A stretch of DNA of 64,000 bases. Origin: Terriglobia bacterium. GTDB taxonomy: Bacteria; Acidobacteriota; Terriglobia; Terriglobales; Acidobacteriaceae. The notes under the pieces are model-generated. The model was not told the origin of the DNA and ran no database searches. It worked only from the letters and a program-made list of their open reading frames with translations. The translations under genes were made by a program, and so were the position numbers. Location of the stretch: NCBI GenBank assembly GCA_020073165.1, contig JAIQFP010000021.1, positions 21,847 through 85,846 of the forward strand, written 5' to 3'. This document shows, piece by piece, positions 17,736 through 26,378 of the stretch (its first letter is position 1; each line of letters starts with the position of its first letter).

Positions 17736-18167
17736 CTACGCGCCCAGCACCTGCACCACGTACGTCCGCTCTAGCGGGCCATCGTATTCCATGAAGTAGA
17801 TGGTCTGGCGCGAGCCCCGAACCACTTTCCCGTCTTCAATTGGAAAGCAGCAACTGATTCCCCCCAACACGCTCTTCAAGTGAGCATCAGCGTTGAAACC
17901 CAGCCGGCCGTCATAATCGAGATACCGGCGGTGGTGATAGTCTTCGTCCTCCGGCACCAACCGCGCGAAGTGAGTAAGGATGTCCTCTTCCAGGCAAGGA
18001 ATGCCTTCGGTGACCAACAGTCCGGCGGAAGTGTGCATGTTCATCACGTTGACCAGACCATTGCGCACGCCTGACTTGCGAACCACTTCATCCACTACGG
18101 AGGTGATGTTGATGGCCTCCTCGGACTTGCGGGTCTGGATCTTGATGCGCTCGAGCTTGATGATCAT
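17736..18167 (-). CDS. YjbQ / UPF0047 family protein
   Basis: 143 residues from the internal ATG (MIIKLERIKIQTRK). Family signatures are MNMHTSAGLLVTEG, ADAHLKSVLGG, and near the C-terminus SRQTIYFMEYDGPLERTYV. The family forms a small trimeric beta/alpha fold. Members carry thiamine-phosphate synthase side activity in vitro, but the true role is unsettled. Last gene of the minus-strand operon that starts with the DeoR regulator; its ATG sits immediately after the preceding stop, which supports this start. Confidence 0.88.
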   Translation of the reverse strand: MIIKLERIKIQTRKSEEAINITSVVDEVVRKSGVRNGLVNVMNMHTSAGLLVTEGIPCLEEDILTHFARLVPEDEDYHHRRYLDYDGRLGFNADAHLKSVLGGISCCFPIEDGKVVRGSRQTIYFMEYDGPLERTYVVQVLGA

Positions 18168-18168
18168 C

Positions 18169-19035
18169 TCACTTCCTCCGCGTCCTCTCTGGTTCTGGTC
18201 TGGCCAGCAGCCGCTCGGCATTTTCCACGAAGATCTTGCGCAGGCAGCCTTCAGTCAGGGCGAGGCCCTTGAGCGCATGCACCATGTTCTTGATCTCCAC
18301 CCGCGGGTAGTTTGAGCCAAACACAACCTTGTTGCGCAAGCTGCGTTCGATCAAGGTCGTCGGTACCTGCTTGCTGAAGACAAACTGGAAAAACTCTTTC
18401 GGACTGTCGTAATACAAGCACGAAGTATCCAGATACACATTGGGATATTTCAGCGCCATGGCAATGGCGTCCCACACCCACGGCCAGCCGAAATGCGCCA
18501 GCACGAAATTAAGTTTGGGGAAGCGCCGAACCGGCGGTTCGAACAGCAGCGGATGGCAGCGCTCCAGCGGCGTCTCCGGCGCCCAACTCATGCCTGTGTG
18601 CACCAGTGCGGGAATGCCTAGCGATTCCGCCGCTTCGTACACCGCAAACGCCTTGGGATCGCCGGGAGCGAAATCCTGCAACGCGGGATCGAGCTTGAGT
18701 CCGCGCAGCCCAAGCTTCTCGACCGCATCCTGCAGTTCTTTCGCCGCGCCTTTCCGCAATGGATCTACGCTGGCGAATCCGATGAACCGCGAACTGCTCC
18801 GGCAGAGTTCCGCCACCTGTTCGTTCGAGGACACTGCCAACTTCCGCGAACGGCGGCAATCAATGGGCAAGAGCACAGCTCGCTCGATTCCCGCTACGTC
18901 CATTTGTAAGAAGAAGGTTGCCAGCGGCTGAAAGTTGTTGCCGATGTGAAACACCTCGCGCGAGGCGCGCTCGTAGTCGGGAAACTTCTTCGCCAATTCC
19001 TGGATGAGAACGGGGTGCGTGTGAAAGTCGATCAT
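18169..19035 (-). CDS. Cytosolic amidohydrolase (TIM barrel)
   Basis: 288 residues without a signal peptide. Starts MIDFHTHPVLIQEL (HxH metal site), then LGLRGLKLDPALQDF, ALVHTGMSW, FVLAHFGWPWVWDA and VVFGSNYPRVE, a typical amidohydrolase_2 set in which Asp of the last motif is here Asn (GSN instead of GTD). That substitution may alter or abolish catalysis in this protein. Sits between PfkB kinase and YjbQ in the operon and differs from the exported amidohydrolase at 14268. Confidence 0.82.
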   Translation of the reverse strand: MIDFHTHPVLIQELAKKFPDYERASREVFHIGNNFQPLATFFLQMDVAGIERAVLLPIDCRRSRKLAVSSNEQVAELCRSSSRFIGFASVDPLRKGAAKELQDAVEKLGLRGLKLDPALQDFAPGDPKAFAVYEAAESLGIPALVHTGMSWAPETPLERCHPLLFEPPVRRFPKLNFVLAHFGWPWVWDAIAMALKYPNVYLDTSCLYYDSPKEFFQFVFSKQVPTTLIERSLRNKVVFGSNYPRVEIKNMVHALKGLALTEGCLRKIFVENAERLLARPEPERTRRK

Positions 19036-19065
19036 GTTGTTTGTTCCCCCGAAAGGGTCAGAGCC

Positions 19066-20013
19066 CTACTTGCCTCGCCTCGCCAAGTTCTCCCTGAAGA
19101 ATTGTTCGCGATACTGGTGATCGCGGAATGCCTCGGTGCCTCCCGACCGCGTAGTGGAGAGCGCGCCGGCCAGGTTGCCCATCGTTAGGCAAGCGGGCAG
19201 GTCAGCGCCACACACGTACTGGGAGAGGAATCCGGCGTCGAAGCTGTCGCCCGCGCCTACCGCGTCCACCGCGTTGACCTTCACGGCCGGGCTAGTGAAT
19301 CGCTCACTCCCCCGCTGCGCCATGGCCCCCTCCGCCCCGAGCTTGACCACAACGACAGGCACCAGTTTCGCCAACCGCGCGAGTGCCGTCTGCAAATCTT
19401 CCGTGCCGGCAATCTTGCGCGCTTCCCTCTCATTGGGCAAAAACACGTCCACATGCCGGAGTACATCCGTCAATCCGCCTTGCCAACGATCGTCGGGATC
19501 GTCATTGGTGTCCAGCGAAATGCTCAGTCCTGCGGCCTTGAGCTTCTGAAACAGTTCCGCTACCCGGTTCTGCAACCCACGCTGCAGATAAAACGATGAA
19601 AGATGGAAATGGCGCGAGTCTGCCAGATATCCGAGGTCCAGATCTTCAAAGTTCAGCTCGAAAATCGTCCCCGCATAGGTGACCATGTTGCGCCAGCGCT
19701 CCCGCTGAAGAATGACCGTCAGCCCCGTCTTGGGAACACCTGTGGTTCGGCGCACCTTGGAGACATCCACCCCGCCCGCCCCCAGGCGATCCAGAGCAAT
19801 TTGTCCCAGATGGTCATCGCCAATGCGCGAAATGAAACCCACGCGCCTCCCCAGGGCCGCGAGATTATGAGCCAGGATGGCCGAGGAACTGCCCAGGGTG
19901 AGCATCATGCGCTCAGCGATCAGCTCCCGCTCCGGAGGAAGCTCGTCCGGCAAACCGTAGAGAATCAGGTCCAGGTTCAACTCACCGGCAACAGTTACGT
20001 CAAAGCGTGGCAT
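19066..20013 (-). CDS. PfkB-family sugar kinase
   Basis: 315 residues. N-terminal GSSSAILAHNLAALGRRVGF and the C-terminal signature NAVDAVGAGDSFDAGFLSQY, with the catalytic Asp and anion hole. ATP-dependent phosphorylation of a sugar or sugar phosphate in the cytoplasm. Next to a SIS isomerase and DeoR regulator, as in AgaK/FruK- or FrlD-type pathways. Substrate not readable; an amino-sugar or ketose phosphate fits the neighbours. Confidence 0.88.
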   Translation of the reverse strand: MPRFDVTVAGELNLDLILYGLPDELPPERELIAERMMLTLGSSSAILAHNLAALGRRVGFISRIGDDHLGQIALDRLGAGGVDVSKVRRTTGVPKTGLTVILQRERWRNMVTYAGTIFELNFEDLDLGYLADSRHFHLSSFYLQRGLQNRVAELFQKLKAAGLSISLDTNDDPDDRWQGGLTDVLRHVDVFLPNEREARKIAGTEDLQTALARLAKLVPVVVVKLGAEGAMAQRGSERFTSPAVKVNAVDAVGAGDSFDAGFLSQYVCGADLPACLTMGNLAGALSTTRSGGTEAFRDHQYREQFFRENLARRGK

Positions 20014-20032
20014 GCACGATTTCTCGGGAAAA

Positions 20033-21130
20033 CTAGTCTTCGTCCAAGATGACTACCCGGCTCAGATTGCGCGGGTGATCCGGATCCAGGCCCCTCTTCA
20101 GCCCCGTATAGAGCCCAACGAACTGGCCGCCAAAAACGTAAGCCGCCAGTCGCGCCAGTTCTGGCAGCTCAAGGCCTAGCTCGATCAGCAAGTCCGAATG
20201 TGCCCGCACTCGCTCGTCCGCCCTGTTGGCAATTACCAGAGTCGTTCCACCCAAACTCTTGATCTCCTGCAAGACCTCGCATTCGGCCTCGTACCCGCTC
20301 TCCGACAATAAGAACAGGATCAGAGTTTCCGGAGTGACAATGGATTTGGGACCGTGACGAAACTCCAGCGTGTGGAAGCTTTGTGCGTAGGAGACAGACA
20401 TCTCCGTCACCTTGAGCGCGGCTTCGCAGGCCAGTCCATAAAACGGTCCCTGTCCCAGGCACACATAGTCCACGAAATGGCGCGCCGTCACAAATTCGCG
20501 GATGTCCGTTTGCAAGTCGTGGAGAGTTCCTTGCGCCATCATTGGCAGTCTGCGCAGGTTCTTAGCAAGAGCGTGATCGCCGGCCACACACGCTGCCAGG
20601 TACTGCAGTCCCAGCAGCATAGAGGTGAATGACCGCGTCATGACTGTGCTCTCTTCATCTGCGGGCAGCAGCGCGAGCGTGCTGGTTGAGATATGCTCGA
20701 GTGGCTGATCCCCGGTGCACGTCACGGCGAGCGTGCGAATGTCTCTCTCACCTTCTAACATTTCCGCCGCTCGCAGGGCCTCTGAGGTACGCCCGGAGCG
20801 CGAAATCACCACGGCCACCGGCACGCTTGTCTCGGTCACCACCGAGTTCGGGAAAAGCAACAACTCGGAAGCCGGAACCGCCCGCGCGCGCTGGCCCGTG
20901 ATCATGCTCCAGGATGCCGCCGCCGCCAGCGCGATGTAATAGCTGGAGCCGCAGCCGACGAACAGCCACTCCGTGGCCGCGCTAAAGGGTTCGATTATTT
21001 TCTCCAGGAATCCTTTTTTTTCGAGCTCTTTCAGACAATTGCCCCAGCAGTGCGGCTGAGACAGGATCTCGGCCAACGAGTGAACTCCGGGCCCCGATTT
21101 TGCGCCGCGAGGGCCGTCCTGGTCAGACAA
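20033..21130 (-). CDS. SIS-domain sugar-phosphate isomerase/deaminase (AgaS/FrlB-like)
   Basis: 365 residues with two SIS domains: VGCGSSYYIALAAAASW and VVISRSGRTSEALRAAEML in the first, CLGQGPFYGLACEAALKVTE and LEFRHGPKSIV (catalytic Glu-HGP) in the second. This resembles the isomerase half of GlmS and AgaS/FrlB enzymes, which deaminate or deglycate amino-sugar phosphates. There is no glutaminase domain. It overlaps the DeoR gene by 8 bp, indicating translational coupling. With the GH2 exo-glucosaminidase-like enzyme it points to amino-sugar use (inference). Confidence 0.87.
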   Translation of the reverse strand: MSDQDGPRGAKSGPGVHSLAEILSQPHCWGNCLKELEKKGFLEKIIEPFSAATEWLFVGCGSSYYIALAAAASWSMITGQRARAVPASELLLFPNSVVTETSVPVAVVISRSGRTSEALRAAEMLEGERDIRTLAVTCTGDQPLEHISTSTLALLPADEESTVMTRSFTSMLLGLQYLAACVAGDHALAKNLRRLPMMAQGTLHDLQTDIREFVTARHFVDYVCLGQGPFYGLACEAALKVTEMSVSYAQSFHTLEFRHGPKSIVTPETLILFLLSESGYEAECEVLQEIKSLGGTTLVIANRADERVRAHSDLLIELGLELPELARLAAYVFGGQFVGLYTGLKRGLDPDHPRNLSRVVILDED

Positions 21131-21884
21131 GAGTCACCTCGATCCCGGTTTTGTTGAGGGCGCGTAAATCAGACTTGGGGATGCCTCGATCGGTAATCAC
21201 TTCCTGCAAGGCAGTGGGAGGAATAATCAGCGACAGGCTTCTGCGCCCGAACTTGCTGGAATCGCAGACGGCTACGGTTCGCTTCGCAACTTCTGCCATC
21301 ACCCGATTCACCTTGGCTTCCAGGAGATTCGGCGTGCTCAGGCCATAGTGCACGTCAAAACCGTCCACCCCCAGGAAAAGAATGTCGGCATTCAGACGAC
21401 GTAGGGTCTCTTCTGCAATCGGCCCCACCAGGGAAAATGAATTCTTGCGCAGCGTGCCGCCGGTGAGGATCACCTCCACTCTCGCCCCGGCCAGTTCCGC
21501 CGCGATATTCACTGCGTTGGTGACAATCGTAAGATTCTGAAAGTTCCGCAAAGCCCGCGCGATCGCGGTGGTGGTCGTCCCGGAATCCAGGATCACGACC
21601 TGGCCTTCCTTCACCAACCGCGCCGCGGCAGTTGCAATGCGAAGTTTTTCCTTGCGGTGAAGCTTCTCTTTTTCCCGCAGCGTGGGGTCTTCGAGCGCGC
21701 CTTCCCGTGCCGGCAGCGCACCCCCGTGGGTACGATGCACCAGTCCGTGCGCATGCAGGACTTCCAGATCCTTTCGGATGGTCACCTGGGAGGTATGGAA
21801 CTGTTCCGCCATCTCCGTGACCAGCACTCGCCCGTCGCGGTTGAGAATGTCGAGAATGGCACGCCGGCGTTCTTCGTTCAGCAC
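21123..21884 (-). CDS. DeoR/GlpR-family transcriptional regulator
   Basis: 253 residues. An N-terminal winged HTH (RRRAILDILNRDGRVLVTEM, then QVTIRKDLEVLHAHGLVHRT) and a C-terminal DeoRC sensor (VILDSGTTTTAIARAL, LFLGVDGFDVHYGLSTPNLL). Family members repress sugar operons and are released by phosphorylated sugars, which the downstream kinase and isomerase would handle. First gene of the operon with SIS, PfkB, amidohydrolase and YjbQ. An A/T-rich site directly upstream suggests autoregulation. Confidence 0.92.
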   Translation of the reverse strand: MLNEERRRAILDILNRDGRVLVTEMAEQFHTSQVTIRKDLEVLHAHGLVHRTHGGALPAREGALEDPTLREKEKLHRKEKLRIATAAARLVKEGQVVILDSGTTTTAIARALRNFQNLTIVTNAVNIAAELAGARVEVILTGGTLRKNSFSLVGPIAEETLRRLNADILFLGVDGFDVHYGLSTPNLLEAKVNRVMAEVAKRTVAVCDSSKFGRRSLSLIIPPTALQEVITDRGIPKSDLRALNKTGIEVTLV

Positions 21885-21928
21885 GGGATGGCTCGGAACA
21901 CGCGCACTGCGCCCTGCTTTTGATTCAG

Positions 21929-21960
21929 CTTTCTTTTTATATCGTTTTCTTTCGTTTGTC
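21929..21960 (-). promoter_or_regulatory. Putative DeoR-family operator and promoter of the sugar operon
   Basis: The minus strand reads ACAAACGAAAGAAAACGATA followed by TAAAAAGAAAG: repeated GAAA/CGAAA units about 45-75 bp before the regulator start. The AACGAAAG core recurs at 13993-14014. Such runs match AgaR-type operators. Unverified. Confidence 0.45.
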
Positions 21961-22090
21961 TAGGGTGGAGTTGAGCCGGACCGGCGGAACCGCCCCGGAG
22001 CACTTCACAGCCCTCAGTGACCCGGCTCGCAGACCGCGATTCGTTTTCGCACTAGAATTGTTAATGAATTCTTCCGCCGGAGGACCTGCC

Positions 22091-22558
22091 ATGAGAGCCA
22101 CCGCCATGAAGCGTGTCAGACGCGCCCGTCCCAAACCGGTTCGCGCCGCGCGCAAGCCGCCTGCCCCCAACACCGCCAAGATGATCCGGCAAATCGGTAG
22201 CGAGTGGGCCCAGCGCTGGAACGCTGGAGACCTGGACGGAGTCGTTGCCGCTTACGCTACGGATGCCGTTTACCTGCCGCCGCATCACGAAGCCGTCCAC
22301 GGGCGCCCCGACATCCACGAGTATTTGCGGGGACCGCTCAGCCACGGCGTGAGCGACTTGGCGTTTGACGTCACTTACATTAAACAAGCCGGCAACGTTG
22401 CCTGGGATGTGGGTACCTATCGCATGAACGTGCCCCAGAGTGACGGCACCAAGAAGGAGGATCACGGCAAGTATTTAACTGTCTGGAAGCGCGTGGGCGG
22501 AAAATGGCTCATCACCGCCGACGCCTGGTCCAGCGACTTGCCGCCATCCCACGGATAA
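22091..22558 (+). CDS. SnoaL/DUF4440-type NTF2-like protein
   Basis: The ATG at 22091 is preceded by GGAGGA. 155 residues: a basic Ala/Pro-rich N-terminus (RARPKPVRAARKPPAPN) then an NTF2-like fold with QRWNAGDLDGVVAAYATDAV, LPPHHEAVHGRPDIHEYL and KYLTVWKRVGGKWLITADAW. The SgcJ/EcaC-DUF4440 group includes ketosteroid-isomerase-like proteins of varied, often unknown role. Divergent from the DeoR operon; ends at a strong terminator, so monocistronic. Confidence 0.82.
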   Translation: MRATAMKRVRRARPKPVRAARKPPAPNTAKMIRQIGSEWAQRWNAGDLDGVVAAYATDAVYLPPHHEAVHGRPDIHEYLRGPLSHGVSDLAFDVTYIKQAGNVAWDVGTYRMNVPQSDGTKKEDHGKYLTVWKRVGGKWLITADAWSSDLPPSHG

Positions 22559-22602
22559 TTTCGGACGCACTCGCCCGATGCGGTAGTCGTGCACAAGCGA
22601 AA

Positions 22603-22633
22603 GCCGGTCAGATTTCTTCTGACCGGCGTTTTC
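22603..22633 (+). terminator. Rho-independent terminator
   Basis: A perfect 10-bp stem GCCGGTCAGA / TCTGACCGGC with a 5-base loop, followed by GTTTTCC. It ends the NTF2-like gene and faces the receiver gene that ends at 22654. Confidence 0.8.
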
Positions 22634-22653
22634 CTGCGAAAACATCGCTTCCC

Positions 22654-23019
22654 CTATTTCCCTACCTTCTCCGCTTCGGCCTCCGCTAGACAGGACCGGA
22701 TCTTCTCCAGCAGGTTCGGGAACAGGTACTCCTTGGGCAGCCACAGCTTGACGTGTTCGCACTCGACGGGCTGGTAGGCGGTGATCACGATGACCGGAAA
22801 CCCAGGCTGCTTCTGCTGGACTGCCCGGGCCAACTCCACGCCGCTCATGCCCGGCATGCCAACATCGGTCACCACAAGGTCGAATTCTTCTCTTTCGAAG
22901 GCCTCCAGCGCTTCCTGGACATTGGTTGCAGGCACCGCCCGGTAGCCCTCGGTGTGCAGGATGTCGCAGGCCAGCCGGCACAGCATCTGGTCGTCGTCCA
23001 CCACCAATATTTTTTTCAT
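22654..23019 (-). CDS. CheY-like single-domain response regulator
   Basis: 121 residues, receiver domain only: acidic pocket VVDDDQMLCRLACDIL, phospho-acceptor Asp in DLVVTDVGMPGMSG, Thr in VIVITAYQP and Lys in LWLPKEYLF. No output domain, so it signals by protein contact. Last gene of a minus-strand set with the AAA+ ATPase (9 bp upstream) and the RsbRD-like sensor. No histidine kinase is nearby. Confidence 0.9.
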   Translation of the reverse strand: MKKILVVDDDQMLCRLACDILHTEGYRAVPATNVQEALEAFEREEFDLVVTDVGMPGMSGVELARAVQQKQPGFPVIVITAYQPVECEHVKLWLPKEYLFPNLLEKIRSCLAEAEAEKVGK

Positions 23020-23028
23020 GGCCCGCTC

Positions 23029-24129
23029 CTACTCCGCGGCCGACTGTTTGCTTGCAACCACCGCGGCCTTGGTGAATGCCAAGCCGCCGGTGGGTTTCAG
23101 GCCGATCTCGATGCAGTCGCCGCTGGTCACCTGCTTGGTCGCCACCAGGTTGGCCAGCGCATACACGATGTTCCGCTCGATGACGCGTTTCAGGTGCCGC
23201 GCCCCGTACTTGGGATCAGTTCCCTCTTGCAGCAGCCACTGCTTGACTTCGGGAGTGCAGCGGAAGGTGAAGTGACTCTGCCCCACCGCCCGCGTGATGC
23301 GCCCCTGCACCTTGGCCAGCTCCAGTTCCAGCACTTGCGCCAGCTGCTCCGGCCGCAGCGTCTTGAACACCACGACCTTGTCCAGGCGGTTCATGAACTC
23401 CGGAGAGAACTTGCGGCGCGCCGCTTCTGTGGCCGTGCGGCTGATCTTATCGTCCAGACTGTTGTCCACCGCCGGCGCCTGGGCCGCGAATCCAAGGCCG
23501 CCTTCGGCCAGGTTGCTCATCTCCGTGGCCCCGAGATTGGAGGTCATGAAGATCACGCACTGGGAAAGGTCCACATGACTGTTGTCGCCCAGGGTGAGAC
23601 TGGCTTTATCGAGGATGCCCAGCAGAAGCTGCCACAGCGCCTCCGAGGCCTTCTCGATCTCGTCGAACAGCACCAGGGAGAGCTTGAGTTTCTCGGTGTG
23701 GTACTTGGCCAGCGATTCCTGGGTCAGCAGCGGCGGAGTGTGCAGGTGCCCGATGTATCCCGGCGGCGAACCGATCAGCTTGGAGATTTCATGGTGTTCC
23801 TGGAACTCGGCGCAATCGACTTTGATAAAGGCATGGGTATTGCCGAACAGCGCTTCCGCCACCACTTCCACCACATAGGTCTTTCCCGAGCCGGTAGGCC
23901 CGAGAAATAAGAGATTTCCCACCGGACGGTCGGGCGCCGCCATGCCCACCAGAAACATCTGGTACAGCTCGGTGACGGCTTCAATGGCGGCGTCCTGGCC
24001 TACGATCCTGCTGCGCAGGAACCCCTCGAATTCACGCGTATCCTCGCCCCGGCGGGTGGCGTCGAGCGCCGCCGCGTCTACCAGTTCCTGGACCGCGCTG
24101 CCAGCACGCGATGTGGATTCGTCGGTCAT
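23029..24129 (-). CDS. AAA+ ATPase, ClpX/ClpB-D2-like
   Basis: 366 residues with one AAA-2 module: Walker A LFLGPTGSGKT near residue 75, pore-like GSPPGYIGH, Walker B LVLFDEIEKA, sensor 1 FMTSNLGA, arginine-finger region KFSPEFMNRLDKVVVF, then a ClpB-D2-small C-terminal domain (DPKYGARHLKRVIERNI). It lacks the ClpX zinc finger and the double ring of ClpB. Probably a protein-remodelling ATPase. It lies between a globin-like/RsbRD-type sensor and a receiver, suggesting stress signalling. Confidence 0.85.
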   Translation of the reverse strand: MTDESTSRAGSAVQELVDAAALDATRRGEDTREFEGFLRSRIVGQDAAIEAVTELYQMFLVGMAAPDRPVGNLLFLGPTGSGKTYVVEVVAEALFGNTHAFIKVDCAEFQEHHEISKLIGSPPGYIGHLHTPPLLTQESLAKYHTEKLKLSLVLFDEIEKASEALWQLLLGILDKASLTLGDNSHVDLSQCVIFMTSNLGATEMSNLAEGGLGFAAQAPAVDNSLDDKISRTATEAARRKFSPEFMNRLDKVVVFKTLRPEQLAQVLELELAKVQGRITRAVGQSHFTFRCTPEVKQWLLQEGTDPKYGARHLKRVIERNIVYALANLVATKQVTSGDCIEIGLKPTGGLAFTKAAVVASKQSAAE

Positions 24130-24156
24130 GTCACCATCTCTTGAGTCTGTCCCTTC

Positions 24157-24633
24157 TTACCGCCCCACCGCATGAATCTCGGCCGCGTGTCCGACTTCGA
24201 CTTGGCGCGCGTTTTCGTAGCCCACCGCGGCGAAGTAAAGCACGCGGTCAAAGAAGCGCTCCAGCGAGTGCAGCAGCTCGATCTCGCCGAAGAGCTCAAC
24301 CGGCTCCTCCAGCAGACCTTCCCGCTGCATGAACTCCCAGAGATATTCCTTGGTGGTGGTGATGGCCCACAGGAAGGCGCTGAAGGGGACGCCTTGGCGG
24401 GCGCGCCGCATGCCCACCCCGACGTAGCGCTCCTCGATCTCGGACTCGGTCTTGGTGAGCAGCCAATCGCTGAGATTGAAATAGATCTCGTGGGTGCGCC
24501 GCTGCAACTCATCGGGAGGCACTCGGTGCACCAGGTCGCGGTATTGTTCCGAGCTCTTGAGCTTGTGCAGCAAGCCCTCGGATAGTCTGTCAGCGTGGGT
24601 TTCGATGAGATTGACCAGCCTGACGGCGAACAT
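24157..24633 (-). CDS. RsbRD-N-like all-helical sensor protein
   Basis: The ATG at 24633 has a good AGGAGGA box; 158 residues. All-alpha, with LVNLIETHADRLSEGLLHKL, PPDELQRRTHEIYFNLSDWL, a short loop, and ERFFDRVLYFAAVGYEN. This layout matches the RsbRD N-terminal / non-heme globin domain seen before STAS or histidine-kinase modules, but here it stands alone. First gene of the operon with the AAA+ ATPase and CheY-like receiver. Probably senses a ligand or binds a partner. Confidence 0.65.
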   Translation of the reverse strand: MFAVRLVNLIETHADRLSEGLLHKLKSSEQYRDLVHRVPPDELQRRTHEIYFNLSDWLLTKTESEIEERYVGVGMRRARQGVPFSAFLWAITTTKEYLWEFMQREGLLEEPVELFGEIELLHSLERFFDRVLYFAAVGYENARQVEVGHAAEIHAVGR

Positions 24634-24922
24634 AGATTCCTCCTGGCTGCCTGGGTGCAGCCGCTCGTCTGCGGTACGTCTATTTGCCCTCTCTTTCCAT
24701 TGTGCGGTGTCCCCATACCCCGGAACAGTGACGCACCGCACAGGCAGGCGTGACTCGGGACCACAAAGAAGGGGAGGGGCCCCGGGGGATGTGGGGGCGG
24801 GACGCACCCACGACAGCCCGCGGGACGCCGCGTTACGGCATCTTGCCGCGCAAATTCAATTGACAGCCTGCCGGGATGGTGGTCAGATGGCGTGCCAAAA
24901 TCGCCGCCTGGGGAGGCCCTCT

Positions 24923-26188
24923 ATGCCGAAGCTGCGACTCCTGCTGCTTGCCCTGCTCTCCGCCGGGTTCTCCGCGCTGGCGCTGCATGCTGCGCCACCA
25001 GCAGGCCTGGTGCAGCTGGCTGAACTCACTCCCTCGCAGCGGGCGGCGCAGGACTGGTTTGGATTCTCGATCGCGGTCAGCGGCAATACCGTGGTAGTGG
25101 GGGCATTCGATGCCAACATTGAGGCATTTGGCACGGTGTACGTGTATGTAAAACCCCCCAATGGATGGGCCGACATGACTCAGGTGGCCAAGCTCACCTC
25201 GTCGGACAACGGTCAGGGGTTCGGCACCTCGGTGGCCATCAGCGGCAACACCATTGTGGTTGGGGCGGCTAACACCTCGAACTTCCACGCTCCGGCAAGC
25301 ACGCCTGGGGCGGTGTATGTGTTCGTCAGGCCCAGCGGCGGCTGGATCGACATGACAGAAACAGCTAAGCTTACGGCCTCCGACGGCCAGCCGGGGGATG
25401 CGCTCGGGGTCAGCGTGAGCATCAGCGGAAGCACCGTCGCGGCAGGAGCGTTCTTTGCCCAGGACACCTCCGGCAACGACTTTGCCGGCAAGGCGTACGT
25501 GTTTGTCCGCCCCGGCACTGGTTGGGCTGGGAACCTGCATGAGACGGCCGAACTCACCGCGTCCGACAGCCAACTGTTGAATTACATGGGAGCGTCGATC
25601 GCGACCGACGGCACGACCGTGGTGGCGGGCTCATACGGCCACAATAATTTTCAGGGAGTCGGCTATGTGTTCGTCAAGCCGGGGAGCGGCTGGGCGAGCA
25701 TGACGCAGACAGCCGAGCTGACGGCGTCGAATGGCAAAGCCAGCAGTGACCTCGGGTTCGCAGCGGCCATCAGCGGCGATACGATTGTGCTCGGAGCTCC
25801 AGGCGCGGGCAACTTCAAGGGCGCGGGCTATGTGTTCGTCAAGCCCGTCAGCGGCTGGACCGGCATGACGGAGACGGCGCAACTGCGCGCCTCGAATGCG
25901 ACCATGGATGACAGTTTTGGCCAGTCGGCCGCCATCAGCGGCAACGTAGTAGTGCTCGGCGCGCCCGGCGCCGTGGTGGGCACGAACCAGGGCCAGGGGG
26001 CGGCCTATGTTTTTCTCAAGCCCCAAACTGGCTGGAAGACAACTTCGCGGTTTAATGCCGAACTGACCGCTTCCGATGGCACGGCGAATGACGGCTTCGG
26101 GCTGTCGGCGGGCGTCAGCGGCCGCACCATCGTGACGGGAGCGGTTGGCAACAACCACCCCGGCGCTGCATACGTGTTCGGGCCCTGA
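24923..26188 (+). CDS. Exported FG-GAP repeat protein
   Basis: The start at 24923 gives a signal peptide (LRLLLLALLSAGFSALALHA), 421 residues. Seven tandem units of about 57 residues carry FGFSIAVSGNTVVVGA, YVFVKPGSGW and AELTASDG, the FG-GAP beta-propeller blade pattern. It is probably a seven-bladed extracellular propeller. The reading frame extends upstream of 24923 but that part lacks coding character. No catalytic motif; function unknown. Confidence 0.82.
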   Translation: MPKLRLLLLALLSAGFSALALHAAPPAGLVQLAELTPSQRAAQDWFGFSIAVSGNTVVVGAFDANIEAFGTVYVYVKPPNGWADMTQVAKLTSSDNGQGFGTSVAISGNTIVVGAANTSNFHAPASTPGAVYVFVRPSGGWIDMTETAKLTASDGQPGDALGVSVSISGSTVAAGAFFAQDTSGNDFAGKAYVFVRPGTGWAGNLHETAELTASDSQLLNYMGASIATDGTTVVAGSYGHNNFQGVGYVFVKPGSGWASMTQTAELTASNGKASSDLGFAAAISGDTIVLGAPGAGNFKGAGYVFVKPVSGWTGMTETAQLRASNATMDDSFGQSAAISGNVVVLGAPGAVVGTNQGQGAAYVFLKPQTGWKTTSRFNAELTASDGTANDGFGLSAGVSGRTIVTGAVGNNHPGAAYVFGP

Positions 26189-26304
26189 CCCACCAATTCG
26201 GCAATCCTGCCCTCGTGCTGCTTGTATCACCGGGAGGGGTGCGCCCGGTCACCGCAAACCGGTTTGCGTTGCCATAAAAAGGAAATAGGCCGGGAGTCGT
26301 CCGA

Positions 26305-26332
26305 TTGACAACACTCTACCCCTGCTTATCCA
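26305..26332 (+). promoter_or_regulatory. Possible promoter of the small Cys protein gene
   Basis: TTGACA at 26305-26310 and TATCCA at 26327-26332, spacing 16 bp, about 45 bp before the start at 26379. The -10 box is imperfect. Confidence 0.3.
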
Positions 26333-26378
26333 AGCGGGCATGAGCCCGGCGACGCCCGGCACGTGACGGAGGTGGCTT

